Assembly: GCF_000758525.1 (NCBI RefSeq) | Contig: NZ_CP009241.1 | Span: 2,790,001-2,854,000, forward strand | Reading direction: 5' to 3' | DNA: 64,000 bases | DNA from: Paenibacillus sp. FSL H7-0357 | Lineage (GTDB): Bacteria > Bacillota > Bacilli > Paenibacillales > Paenibacillaceae | Shown: one piece after another, positions 49,286 to 57,372 of the stretch | Layout of the letters: every line of letters starts with the position of its first letter | Position numbering within the stretch: the first letter of the stretch is position 1 | Translations under genes and position numbers: made by a program | The notes under the pieces: generated by a model | The model's database searches: none | Seen by the model: only the letters and a program-made list of their open reading frames with translations | What the model was told of the DNA's origin: nothing

Positions 49286-51226
49286 ATGAATATTATGACC
49301 GTGGAACATCTTTCCAAAAGTTATGGAGAGAAAATTTTGTTCCGTGATGCATCGTTTGGTATGGATGACCGGGACAAGATTGGTGTCATCGGTGTGAATG
49401 GAACAGGCAAATCGACCTTTTTAAAAATCATCGCCGGGCTGGATACCGCCGACGAGGGACAAATCGCAATCGGCAACGGTGTGCGGGTGCAGTATTTGGC
49501 GCAGAATCCGCCCTATGAACCAGGTAATACCGTGCTGCAGCAGGTATTTGCAGGAGATGATCCTGAGCTTGCTACCATGCGTGAATATATGGAAATTATG
49601 GCCCTGCTGGAGAAGAACCCCGGCGACGCCGGACTGGAGGGCAGACTGGTGCGGATCGGGCAATCTATCGATGCCGCCGGAACCTGGCATCTGGAGAGTG
49701 AAGCCAAAACCGTGCTGACGAAGCTCGGCATCACCCGTTTTGACGCCTTGATGGAGACGCTCTCGGGGGGGCAACGCAAGCGTGTAGCACTCGCGGCCGC
49801 CCTGATTACACCTTCCGAGCTGCTGATTCTGGATGAGCCGACCAACCATATTGATACCGACTCCGTGGCATGGCTGGAGCAGTATCTGCAGAAGCGGCGC
49901 GGAGCGCTGCTGATGGTTACGCATGACCGTTACTTCCTGGAACGGGTAGCCAGTGTCATGCTGGAGCTGGACGGAGGGCGTCTGTACCGCTATGAAGCGA
50001 ACTACTCGCGGTTCCTGGAGCTGAAAGCGGACCGTGAAGAGCGGGAAGCGTCGGCCGAGCAGAAGCGCAAGAATCTGCTGCGCACAGAGCTGGCCTGGAT
50101 TCGCCGCGGAGCCAAAGCACGGTCCACGAAGCAGAAAGCGCGAATCGACCGCTTCGAGAAGTTGAAGGAAAGCCAGGGCGGCGCTTCGGCTGGAGCAATG
50201 GATATTTCCGTCGCTTCGACCAGGCTGGGCCGCAAAATCATTGAAATGAAGGATCTTACCAAGGCGCTGGACGGCCGGACACTGATTAAGGATCTGACCT
50301 ATATCGCCGTACCGCAGGACCGTGTAGGGATTGTTGGTCCAAACGGCAGCGGTAAGTCAACACTGCTTAATCTGATTGCCGGCAAACTTCAGCCGGACAG
50401 CGGCGAGGTTCAGCTGGGTGCAACGGTCAAACTGGGTTACTTTACACAAGAGCATCAAGATATGGACGACACCATGCGGGCGATTGAGTATGTAAAGGAA
50501 GAGGCGGAGATCATCCGCACCGCTGACGGCAGTGTCATAACGGCCGGGCAGATGCTGGAGCGTTTCCTGTTCCCTCCGGCGATGCAGTGGACACCCATCT
50601 CCAAGCTGTCCGGCGGTGAGAAAAGACGCCTCTACCTGCTTCGTGTACTGATGGGGGCGCCTAACGTGCTGCTGCTGGACGAGCCGACCAATGACCTGGA
50701 TATCGGGACGCTCGCCGTTCTGGAGGATTATCTGGACGAATTTCCCGGCGTAGTGTTCACTGTATCGCATGACCGTTATTTTCTGGACCGTACGGTGGAT
50801 AAGCTGATCGCTTTTGAGAACGGGCAGATCCGGCTGCATGTCGGTGACTACAGTGAATATGAGGAGTGGCTGGCGAAAAACGTTACTGTCCGCAGTGATA
50901 ATGGCAAAGACGAAGCAGCGGGTGGGGGCAAACGCAGCTCTGCCCCGGAGCAGAGCCAGAATGTACAGACCTCCCCTCCAACCCGGGAGAAGCTGAAATT
51001 TACCTTCAAGGAACAGCGGGAATATGAGGGGATCGACGAGCAAATCGAGCTGGCGGAGCAGCATCTGGTAGATATCACTGCGCAGATGGAAGCCGCTTTT
51101 GCCGACTCTGGCCGGCTGCAGGAGCTTGTGGACCAGCAGCGGCAAGGCGAAGCAGAGCTGGAACGCCTGATGGAGCGCTGGACGTATCTGAACGAGCTGG
51201 CAGAGCGAATCGCCGGCAAAGCTTAA
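49286..51226 (+). CDS. ABC-F family ATPase (Uup/YfmR type)
   Basis: A 646-residue protein with two ABC cassettes and no membrane helices. First cassette: Walker A GVNGTGKST, signature LSGGQRKR, LLILDEPTNHID. Second: GPNGSGKST, LSGGEKRR, LLLDEPTNDLD. Between them lies the basic P-site tRNA-interaction linker (ELAWIRRGAKARSTKQKARI). A low-complexity linker and a coiled coil close the protein (from about 560), as in Uup. Such proteins act on ribosomes to relieve stalling. GAGGA precedes ATG 49286. It ends at a strong terminator. Confidence 0.93.
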   Translation: MNIMTVEHLSKSYGEKILFRDASFGMDDRDKIGVIGVNGTGKSTFLKIIAGLDTADEGQIAIGNGVRVQYLAQNPPYEPGNTVLQQVFAGDDPELATMREYMEIMALLEKNPGDAGLEGRLVRIGQSIDAAGTWHLESEAKTVLTKLGITRFDALMETLSGGQRKRVALAAALITPSELLILDEPTNHIDTDSVAWLEQYLQKRRGALLMVTHDRYFLERVASVMLELDGGRLYRYEANYSRFLELKADREEREASAEQKRKNLLRTELAWIRRGAKARSTKQKARIDRFEKLKESQGGASAGAMDISVASTRLGRKIIEMKDLTKALDGRTLIKDLTYIAVPQDRVGIVGPNGSGKSTLLNLIAGKLQPDSGEVQLGATVKLGYFTQEHQDMDDTMRAIEYVKEEAEIIRTADGSVITAGQMLERFLFPPAMQWTPISKLSGGEKRRLYLLRVLMGAPNVLLLDEPTNDLDIGTLAVLEDYLDEFPGVVFTVSHDRYFLDRTVDKLIAFENGQIRLHVGDYSEYEEWLAKNVTVRSDNGKDEAAGGGKRSSAPEQSQNVQTSPPTREKLKFTFKEQREYEGIDEQIELAEQHLVDITAQMEAAFADSGRLQELVDQQRQGEAELERLMERWTYLNELAERIAGKA

Positions 51227-51264
51227 GATCAGGGATCAGGTAAGAGAATAAGATGAACATACAC

Positions 51265-51309
51265 AGCAAGCCGACTTCCGTTGCTAACGGAGGTCGGCTT
51301 GCTTTTTGA
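51265..51309 (+). terminator. Intrinsic terminator of the ABC-F gene
   Basis: A nearly perfect hairpin of about 18 bp, AGCAAGCCGAC to GTCGGCTTGCT, then TTTTT. Confidence 0.92.
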
Positions 51310-51429
51310 TATGCGGCAATGAAAGTTTATTGTTTCATTTTACAGAGGATAAATTCTCTTAACCTATGTAGTCTATCACCCGCTCCAATTGCTGTTAGCG
51401 TAATACAGTAATAGGGAGGAGGAGATGTT

Positions 51430-51909
51430 ATGCCAAGAATAACTCAGTCTGTCAGAGAATTGAAAAGGTTTATAGAGAATGCGGAGTCGGTCTGGGTTGA
51501 AGTGTTTTACTCGGCTGATACTAACAGAGTAATCATTGTGGACGGAAGGGAATATTTAAGGCTGCCGCTGAGATTCAGTACAAGAGCCAAGGTGATAGCT
51601 TATTTCAGAAGATATTGGGGTATTGTTTTGAGCAATAGAATGTTCTGTAATCTAATGACTGTTACAAGAAATGGAAGATTGTACGTGATTGCAGGAGATA
51701 CAGGTCCCCTGCCATACTATCCCCGGAGACTTCGGGTTACGAGTCGTACATCAACTAGACTTCGGGTTACGGCCAGCCTGTCCTTTGACGTAGATACAGA
51801 TGAAGGAACTGAAATCATCCGTTACCTGATCGCCAGATCCGGGGAGCGGCTTACGATTCTGGACCGGAGTAATAAGGTCGGTGATCCAAGGTATCAACCC
51901 TGCCGGTAA
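51430..51909 (+). CDS. Protein resembling IseA/DL-endopeptidase inhibitors
   Basis: A 159-residue basic protein without signal peptide. The run REYLRLPLRFSTRAKVIAYF followed by NLMTVTRNGRLYVIAGDTGP recalls the IseA (YoeB) family, where a YxxLP motif leads to a TKxELxxYL helix and a GKL strand. IseA proteins block cell-wall endopeptidases outside the cell; without an export signal this would have to differ. Composition is more AT-rich than in neighbours. GGGAGGAGG lies upstream of ATG 51430. The family call is tentative. Confidence 0.55.
   Translation: MPRITQSVRELKRFIENAESVWVEVFYSADTNRVIIVDGREYLRLPLRFSTRAKVIAYFRRYWGIVLSNRMFCNLMTVTRNGRLYVIAGDTGPLPYYPRRLRVTSRTSTRLRVTASLSFDVDTDEGTEIIRYLIARSGERLTILDRSNKVGDPRYQPCR
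51727..51771 (+). repeat. 15-bp direct repeat inside the IseA-like gene
   Basis: AGACTTCGGGTTACG occurs at 51727-51741 and again at 51757-51771, spaced exactly 30 bases, so the frame is kept (both encode RLRVT). It suggests a local duplication of ten codons. Confidence 0.75.
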
Positions 51910-51997
51910 ACTGGATGAAGATTGATTTGCACAACAAGTGGAAACGGCTTCGCCGTCCTCAAAAGGACGGTATCCGTTTCAGCGAGAAATAGAAGGA

Positions 51998-52029
51998 TAA
52001 TTTATAGCGTGAAACATATAAATTCTTAT
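51998..52029 (+). repeat. Palindromic dispersed repeat, copy 2
   Basis: The same unit as 33791-33822 in opposite orientation, with 29 of 32 positions identical. It directly follows a strong hairpin at 51941-51980 (GAAACGG/CCGTTTC outside, CCGTCCT/AGGACGG inside) that has no T-run. Confidence 0.7.
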
Positions 52030-52032
52030 CTT

Positions 52033-52075
52033 TTAAAAAAAGCAGGCTCAGTCCGATTCCGCTGACTGAGCCTGC
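52033..52075 (-). terminator. Intrinsic terminator of the minus-strand peptidase operon
   Basis: GCAGGCTCAGTC (52042-52053) and GACTGAGCCTGC (52064-52075) are a perfect 12-bp stem; on the minus strand seven Ts follow. Confidence 0.88.
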
Positions 52076-52101
52076 CTTCATGTTTTAATTCGTTAAACGG
52101 T

Positions 52102-52935
52102 CTATTTGCCCCCGGCCACGGCAATCATCTGCACCACCGGACGCGAATCGCCGGTTAATACAGCCTCGTCGGCGTTCATCTGCGAGGAGCCGTCACCGTC
52201 CAGGAAGATGCCTTCCCTTCCTTCTCCGGGGACATGCTCCAGTACGGCTGTGCGGAACTCTTCCGCTGTACTTAGCGTTGGAGTGACGATCAGCCACAGC
52301 TTGCCCGCGCTATCGTAGACCAGGCCGGAGCGCATCCGCTGCTCATCAGCATTAGGAAGATGTTCTGCGGCAGCAGACAACGCCCACAGCTCTTCATGCT
52401 GCAGATTCATGCTGATCCCGCCCTGTGCCCAATAGTTGGAGCGGTCAGTGACCTCCAGTTCCTCGCCGGAAGAAACAACCCGCACCGACAGCTTGCCGCT
52501 TGCGCCGTCCCAAACCATCGTTCCACGGGCGTATTTGGCATTGAACCAGCCGGAGCCGTAGGCTCCCCGGGCTCCGCTCGACGGATTATCATTCATGATG
52601 GCTATCGACAGGAGATCGGTCCCATAGAAGAAACCGCCGTTAATGCCATACGCGGCGATTTGCCGCAAGGGGGCACCGGCAGTACGCAGGACGATATCTT
52701 CCGGTGCCAGCGACATCATGTGCAGCTGAACCTTGCCCGAAGTTTCCGCCTCCAGATAGGAGTAGGCATGAGGGAGGCCGTCAAAGACCTCCGCAGGCTG
52801 TGTATCCGGTTTAGCCATTGTAATGGCTATCACCGTAATCAAGATAAGCATGAGCAGCACCGCAACGGCAATCAGCCAGTGTTTGCGCCGTAAAATCCGC
52901 TGCAGCTTGCTGCCGGTTTCAGTTTGAACCGACAT
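52102..52935 (-). CDS. Phosphodiester glycosidase (NAGPA) family protein
   Basis: A 277-residue protein. A basic N-terminus is followed by a membrane helix (WLIAVAVLLMLILITVIAIT, residues about 20-39), then an extracytoplasmic NAGPA-type domain with AAYGINGGFFYG, YWAQGGISMNLQ and GIFLDGDGSSQM near the C-terminus, the hallmark of the family. Related bacterial proteins act on phosphodiester-linked sugars. The ATG at 52935 lies within the end of the M42 peptidase gene (overlap 17 bases), so translation coupling is likely; no strong ribosome binding site is seen. Confidence 0.85.
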   Translation of the reverse strand: MSVQTETGSKLQRILRRKHWLIAVAVLLMLILITVIAITMAKPDTQPAEVFDGLPHAYSYLEAETSGKVQLHMMSLAPEDIVLRTAGAPLRQIAAYGINGGFFYGTDLLSIAIMNDNPSSGARGAYGSGWFNAKYARGTMVWDGASGKLSVRVVSSGEELEVTDRSNYWAQGGISMNLQHEELWALSAAAEHLPNADEQRMRSGLVYDSAGKLWLIVTPTLSTAEEFRTAVLEHVPGEGREGIFLDGDGSSQMNADEAVLTGDSRPVVQMIAVAGGK

Positions 52936-53962
52936 AAGCGGCAAGCAGCTTAGCGGTATTGAGCACGGCCTGCTTGTGTGTGCGCTCCATGGAGTGTGAC
53001 GCATGCACGCCCGGGCCGATCAGCGCGGCGCGGATATTGTTGCCGCCTCTTAACGCAGCGGAGGCATCGGAACCGTACTGCGGATAGATATCTACCGCGA
53101 ACGGAATGGCCAGACTGTTCGCCAGATCGATCAGGCGGCCGGTCATGGCATAGTCGTAAGGGCCGGAGGAGTCCTTTGCACAGATAGACACATCGGTCTC
53201 CTTGCAGCTCAGGTCATCACCCATCGCGCCCATATCGACAGCGATGAACTCGTTGATCTCTCCGGGGATCCAGGCGGTCCCGTGTCCGACCTCTTCATAA
53301 TTGGAGATCAGCAGAGAGAGGTTGTGCAGCGGTTTCCAGCCTTCGCGTTTCATGCTTTCCAGCAGGCCCAGCAGAGCGGCCACACTGGCTTTGTCGTCCA
53401 GATGGCGGGATTTGATATAACCGCTTGGCGTAATCACTGCGCGGGCATCAAAGGAGATAAAGTCTCCGACGCCAATGCCGAGCTTCAGTACGTCATCTTT
53501 GGTAGAGACGAGTTCGTCGATGCGAATCTCCATATTCTCCTCAACGCGTTTGAAATCGCGCGCATCCGGATAGACATGGACCGAAGGATGGCTGGTCAAA
53601 ATGGTGCCGGTGTAGGTCAACCCGGTACGGGTATGTATGACGCAGTACTCATTCTCAATACTGCTCATGGTAAATCCGCCGACAGAAGTGAGGCGAAGTG
53701 TTCCGTTCGGTTTAATGGACCGTACCATAGCGCCTAAGGTGTCCACATGGGCGCTGATACCGATGGTGCGCGAAGGATCAAGGCCGGGGACGGTCAGAAT
53801 AACGCCGCCTTTTTCGTTCCAGCTTAAAGGTACGTTCAAGGCTGCTGCTTCTTCAGCCACAAGATTCATGACCTGGGCCGTGAATCCGCTGGGGCTTGGA
53901 GTATCCAGCAGTTTTTTGAGAATAGAGAGAATATAGTCTTCATTAGGCTGAATGGTAAGCAA
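52919..53962 (-). CDS. M42-family metallopeptidase (glutamyl aminopeptidase type)
   Basis: A 347-residue aminopeptidase. Di-metal ligands are visible: His and Asp in GISAHVDTLGAM, Asp in SRHLDDKASVAAL, the catalytic Glu pair in SNYEEVGHG, Asp in FIAVDMGAMG, and His in GPGVHASHSMERTH. TTG 53962 is preferred, with AGGAGGG 7 bases upstream; the frame extends to 54076 without support. Members form large dodecamers in the cytoplasm and trim peptides. Coupled to the NAGPA gene. Confidence 0.93.
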   Translation of the reverse strand: MLTIQPNEDYILSILKKLLDTPSPSGFTAQVMNLVAEEAAALNVPLSWNEKGGVILTVPGLDPSRTIGISAHVDTLGAMVRSIKPNGTLRLTSVGGFTMSSIENEYCVIHTRTGLTYTGTILTSHPSVHVYPDARDFKRVEENMEIRIDELVSTKDDVLKLGIGVGDFISFDARAVITPSGYIKSRHLDDKASVAALLGLLESMKREGWKPLHNLSLLISNYEEVGHGTAWIPGEINEFIAVDMGAMGDDLSCKETDVSICAKDSSGPYDYAMTGRLIDLANSLAIPFAVDIYPQYGSDASAALRGGNNIRAALIGPGVHASHSMERTHKQAVLNTAKLLAAYVGSN

Positions 53963-53999
53963 GGTTAAGCCCTCCTGTTCATGATTAAGGAATAGAGAC

Positions 54000-54320
54000 C
54001 TAGTGTTGAGTAGTGTGTTCTGTGGAAAGGCTGTCATACTGTGTACCCAGAGAGTCCAGTGAACTACCTGCGTCACGCAGTTTGTTCAGCTCTGCTGTCA
54101 GTCCTTTAATCTGCTTCTGCAGCTTATACTGGCGGAAAATGCCGTAAGAACCGACAACGACTCCACCGATCAGCGCACAGCCCAGAATGACGAGAATGAG
54201 CGGGATGCTGACAACATCAAAACCGAAATTAACCGGTACCGTATCGACGTTCATGACTGCGAACACAGCAGTAAGCAGAGCGAAGAAAAGACCGAGAATA
54301 AGCGACCATTGCAATTTCAT
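54000..54320 (-). CDS. LapA/DUF1049-domain membrane protein
   Basis: A 106-residue protein with two membrane helices (WSLILGLFFALLTAVFAVMN and IPLILVILGCALIGGVVVGS) separated by DTVPVNFGFDVV, the DUF1049/LapA pattern. The C-terminal third is a soluble coiled-coil-like region (LQKQIKGLTAELNKLRDAGS). AGGAGG lies 6 to 7 bases before ATG 54320. Gram-negative LapA helps assemble lipopolysaccharide export, but in Gram-positives the role is unknown. Confidence 0.85.
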   Translation of the reverse strand: MKLQWSLILGLFFALLTAVFAVMNVDTVPVNFGFDVVSIPLILVILGCALIGGVVVGSYGIFRQYKLQKQIKGLTAELNKLRDAGSSLDSLGTQYDSLSTEHTTQH

Positions 54321-54350
54321 ATGATTTCCTCCTAGACGGTATGACAATAT

Positions 54351-54383
54351 AAATCCCTCGCCCGCAAAGGGCAAGGGATTAAT
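54351..54383 (-). terminator. Hairpin downstream of pepF
   Basis: AATCCCT and AGGGATT enclose CCC/GGG in the gap between pepF and the LapA-like gene. The T-run on the minus strand is poor, so it may be a weak terminator or a processing site. Confidence 0.45.
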
Positions 54384-54403
54384 GTAATACTAAGCTTTCT
54401 GCC

Positions 54404-56194
54404 TTATTTGGTCAACTGTTCCATTTGCTCAATCACGCTTTCGAACACGCTCATAGCTTCGCGGATCGGTTCAGGAGAAGACATATCTACTCCGGCTTTG
54501 GACAGAATGTTGATCGAATAGTCACTGCCGCCGCTCTTCAGGAAGCCAAGGTAGCGGTCCACCGCCGGTTTGCCTTCTTCAAGAATCTGCTTCGCGAAGC
54601 TGGTTGCAGCCGAGAAGCCGGTAGCATATTTGTAGACGTAGAAGCTGTTGTAGAAATGCGGAATCCGTGCCCATTCCATTTCGATATCTTTGTCCACAAC
54701 CATGTCTTTGCCATAGTATTTGACGTTAAGGTCATAGTACACAGCCGAAAGATCCTGCGGAGTAAGCGATTCGCCGTCTTCCGCGCGCTGGTGAATGATT
54801 TTCTCGAACTCGGCGAACATTGTTTGCCGGAATACTGTAGTCCGGAACTGGTCGGCATAATAGGTAAGCAGGTACATTTTTTCCTTCGGATCAGTCGACT
54901 TGTTCAGCAGATAATCCATCAGCAGCGCTTCGTTAGTTGTGGAAGCCACTTCCGCAAGGAAAATGGTGTACTGTGCATCCCGGTATTTCAGCGCATTGTC
55001 CGAATAGTAGGAGTGAAGGGCGTGGCCCATTTCATGCGCCAGCGTGAACATGCTGTTCAGGTTGTCGTTATGGTTCAGCAGCACATAAGGATGGGTGCCG
55101 TAGGAACCCCAGCTGTAGGCGCCGGTGCGTTTGTTCTCATTCTCGTAAATATCGATCCAGCCATTGTCATAGCCTTCCTGCAGCACACTCAGGTAATCTT
55201 CGCCGAGAGGCTTCAGGCCTTCTTTGGTGATTTTCTTGGCTTCTTCAAAGGTAATGTCCAGCTTATATTCGTCCACAAGCGGAGCGAACAGGTCATACAT
55301 ATGTAACTCGTCAACCCCGAGCAGCTTCTGGCGCAGCTTCATGTAACGGTGCATCAGCGGCAGGCTTTCGTGAATGGTGTCGATCAGGTTGGTATATACC
55401 TCTTTTGGAATGTTGTCACCGTACAGCGACATTTCCAGAACGGACGGATACTTGCGCACACGTGAGTAGAATACGTTCTTATTCACATTTGCACTAAGGG
55501 TGGAGGCAATGGTGTTTTTTTGCTTGCCATAAGTTTCATAGACTGCCTTAAAAGCATTCCGCCGCACTTCGCGGTCAGGGCTCTCCAGGAACTGGATATA
55601 GCTGCCGTGTGTCAGCTCTACTTCCTTGCCTTCTTCATTCTTGACCTTGGGGAACTTCAGGTCCGCATTGTTCAGCATGCTGAAGATCGTTTGCGGTGCC
55701 TGGGAGATATTGCCAACCTGAGCGAGCAGGGCTTCTTCCGCTTTGGACAGGACATGTGCCTTTTCGCGCTTCATTTCCGTCAAAGTGAACGTGTAAGCCG
55801 ATAAGGAAGGGTCAGCAATGAACCGGTCCAAAGTCTCATCCGGCAGGGACAGAATCTCAGGTGTTACAAAAGAGAGAGCTTCTCCGGCTTCGACACTAAG
55901 CTTTTTCGCTTTTTGGGTAAGTGCCTGATAGGTTGGGGCAGCCGTATCTTCATCCTGACGCATATGAGCATATACATACAGGCGTTCAGTCAGCAGCGAC
56001 AGCTGGTCATCGAGCTCGAAGCAGGCCTTCAGCTTGTCGGAAGAATCAAGCTTTCCCTGGAAATCAGCCGTTTTCTTGATCAGCTCTTTAACTTCAGCAT
56101 ATTCTGCATCCCATTCCTTCTGTGAAGCAAACATATCTTCAAGCTTCCAGCGGTTCTCGGCGGGTACTTCACTTCTCTTCAATAATTGTTCCAT
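54404..56194 (-). CDS. pepF: Oligoendopeptidase F (M3B)
   Basis: A 596-residue zinc peptidase when started at ATG 56194 (MEQLLKRSEVPAENRWKLED), the usual start in the family, with AAGGAGG upstream. The zinc site HEMGH lies in FTLAHEMGHALHSYYS, with the third ligand Glu in FLAEVASTTNE. The C-terminal IPHFYNSFYVYKYATGFSAA holds substrate-binding His and Tyr. A second in-frame ATG at 56320, with AGGAGG 7 bases upstream, adds 42 residues that look like a signal peptide (MSFRAKSLPLLLALCLLPGN, then YSASAAP). The enzyme cuts short peptides; the two starts could give a cytosolic and an exported form. Confidence 0.93.
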   Translation of the reverse strand: MEQLLKRSEVPAENRWKLEDMFASQKEWDAEYAEVKELIKKTADFQGKLDSSDKLKACFELDDQLSLLTERLYVYAHMRQDEDTAAPTYQALTQKAKKLSVEAGEALSFVTPEILSLPDETLDRFIADPSLSAYTFTLTEMKREKAHVLSKAEEALLAQVGNISQAPQTIFSMLNNADLKFPKVKNEEGKEVELTHGSYIQFLESPDREVRRNAFKAVYETYGKQKNTIASTLSANVNKNVFYSRVRKYPSVLEMSLYGDNIPKEVYTNLIDTIHESLPLMHRYMKLRQKLLGVDELHMYDLFAPLVDEYKLDITFEEAKKITKEGLKPLGEDYLSVLQEGYDNGWIDIYENENKRTGAYSWGSYGTHPYVLLNHNDNLNSMFTLAHEMGHALHSYYSDNALKYRDAQYTIFLAEVASTTNEALLMDYLLNKSTDPKEKMYLLTYYADQFRTTVFRQTMFAEFEKIIHQRAEDGESLTPQDLSAVYYDLNVKYYGKDMVVDKDIEMEWARIPHFYNSFYVYKYATGFSAATSFAKQILEEGKPAVDRYLGFLKSGGSDYSINILSKAGVDMSSPEPIREAMSVFESVIEQMEQLTK

Positions 56195-56403
56195 AGAAAT
56201 CCTCCTTGAATGATGGGATGTAGTAGGCATAATCTTCTGCGGCGCAGCTGAAGCGGAATAGTTGCCCGGCAGCAGGCAGAGCGCAAGCAGAAGCGGCAGG
56301 GATTTGGCGCGAAAGGACATACTGCAGCCTCCTAGATCTTAAAGTCAGCTTAGTATGCCCTGCCAAATTCTGATTATTAACGCTTAAGCACAATTTACAG
56401 AAG

Positions 56404-56574
56404 TTATGCCAACAAGCTATAAATAATGAAGACAAAAGCCAAGGCAATCAGGATTACGGCAGTCAGGGCCATGCCGCGCTTCATGCGCGGCGGCATCTTG
56501 TCCTTGCCCATAATCAGCACAGCCCCAAGGCATAGAACAACGACTACATATATTACGAGATTCTCGTTATCCAT
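56404..56574 (-). CDS. Small two-helix membrane protein (56 aa)
   Basis: ATG 56574 on the minus strand opens a 56-codon frame: MDNENLVIYVVVVLCLGAVL, then IMGKDKMPPRMKRG as a basic loop, and MALTAVILIALAFVFIIYSL to the stop at 56404. Two membrane helices with a positive cytoplasmic loop are clear. It lies just 6 bases after the stop of the next minus-strand gene (56581), so both are probably one operon. The ribosome binding site is weak. Family not recognised. Confidence 0.65.
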   Translation of the reverse strand: MDNENLVIYVVVVLCLGAVLIMGKDKMPPRMKRGMALTAVILIALAFVFIIYSLLA

Positions 56575-56580
56575 GTCCGG

Positions 56581-56814
56581 TTATACCTGCTTGAAGGCAG
56601 CGATGATATTCTTGTATTCTTCTTCATTATCTTTATAGGATTCTTTGTTGAACCGGTTGTTAACCCATTGCATCATGGCCGGACGGCTCATAAAGGTATG
56701 CGTTTCTTCTCCCCATTGATCAGAAATTTCACGGAGAATAATATAGCGTCCCTGAACCTCGACAGTCATCATGTTCCACTTGTCTGTTTTGTATATTTCA
56801 TGTTTTTTGATCAT
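56581..56814 (-). CDS. Small conserved-looking protein, function unknown
   Basis: A 77-residue hydrophilic protein: MIKKHEIYKTDKWNMMTVEV, QGRYIILREISDQWGEETHT, FMSRPAMMQWVNNRF and a charged end. ATG 56814 is preferred because GGGTGG lies 8 bases upstream; ATG 56820 is possible and the longer frame to 56892 has no support. The mixed strand/helix pattern with several Trp and Tyr suggests a compact soluble domain. I do not recognise the family. Confidence 0.65.
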   Translation of the reverse strand: MIKKHEIYKTDKWNMMTVEVQGRYIILREISDQWGEETHTFMSRPAMMQWVNNRFNKESYKDNEEEYKNIIAAFKQV

Positions 56815-56912
56815 TATCATTACCACCCTGGCGATTTTTGGCTTTTGGCTCAATGATAACGCACCGGGGAAGGGAAAAGCAAATGAAATCACTAATATAG
56901 GAAATTCATGGA

Positions 56913-56941
56913 TTGCTTTGCAGGAATAGTTGGGTTATAAT
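56913..56941 (+). promoter_or_regulatory. SigmaA promoter of the cold-shock gene
   Basis: TTGCTT (56913-56918) and TATAAT (56936-56941) with a 17-base spacer. The predicted start near 56948 gives a leader of about 40 bases. Confidence 0.7.
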
Positions 56942-56950
56942 GTAAGCATA

Positions 56951-56964
56951 CGCCATATATGGCG
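56951..56964 (+). promoter_or_regulatory. Perfect palindrome in the cold-shock leader
   Basis: CGCCATATATGGCG is a perfect 14-base palindrome located between the promoter and the AGGAGG site, followed by GTATTTTT. In RNA it would form a short hairpin just before the ribosome binding site; in DNA it could be a protein site. Confidence 0.5.
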
Positions 56965-56986
56965 GTATTTTTAGGAGGTTGTTCAT

Positions 56987-57184
56987 TTGAAAGGTACAGT
57001 AAAATGGTTTAACGCAGAAAAAGGTTATGGTTTCCTTCAAGTAGAAGGCGGCGAAGATGTATTCGTTCACTTCTCAGCAATTCAAGGCGACGGTTTCAAG
57101 ACTTTGGACGAAGGTCAAGCAGTTGAATTCGATATCACTGACGGTAACCGTGGTCCTCAAGCAGCTAACGTAGTTAAATTATAA
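56987..57184 (+). CDS. Cold-shock protein (CspA/CspB family)
   Basis: A 65-residue OB-fold RNA chaperone. RNP1 is KGYGFLQV and RNP2 is VFVHFSAI; the start [16 protein letters not shown] and the end [13 protein letters not shown] are classical. TTG 56987 lies 8 bases after AGGAGG. The gene has its own sigmaA promoter and terminator and a leader palindrome. Such proteins bind single-stranded nucleic acids and keep mRNAs unfolded at low temperature or in growth transitions. Confidence 0.96.
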   Translation: MKGTVKWFNAEKGYGFLQVEGGEDVFVHFSAIQGDGFKTLDEGQAVEFDITDGNRGPQAANVVKL

Positions 57185-57273
57185 GAAACGGCCGGACAGT
57201 TCAGCTGTCAGCCGCAATATATATTTGATTTATGGCAAAGCACTTGCAAGAGTGGTAACCATCAACTTACAAG

Positions 57274-57307
57274 ACACACAGTTCTTTCGGGAACTGTGTT
57301 TTTTTAT
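57274..57307 (+). terminator. Intrinsic terminator of the cold-shock gene
   Basis: ACACAGTTC-TTTCGG-GAACTGTGT hairpin followed by TTTTTTT. Confidence 0.88.
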
Positions 57308-57328
57308 TTGGGTTTTTTATTATAGAGA

Positions 57329-57372
57329 AGAGACCTTACCTACCATAGTCTGGGCAGTAAGGTCTCTTGTTT
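57329..57372 (-). terminator. Second, probably bidirectional terminator before the MFS gene end
   Basis: AGAGACCTTAC (57329-57339) and GTAAGGTCTCT (57356-57366) form a perfect 11-bp stem. A/T-rich flanks on both sides allow function for the minus-strand MFS gene. Confidence 0.65.
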
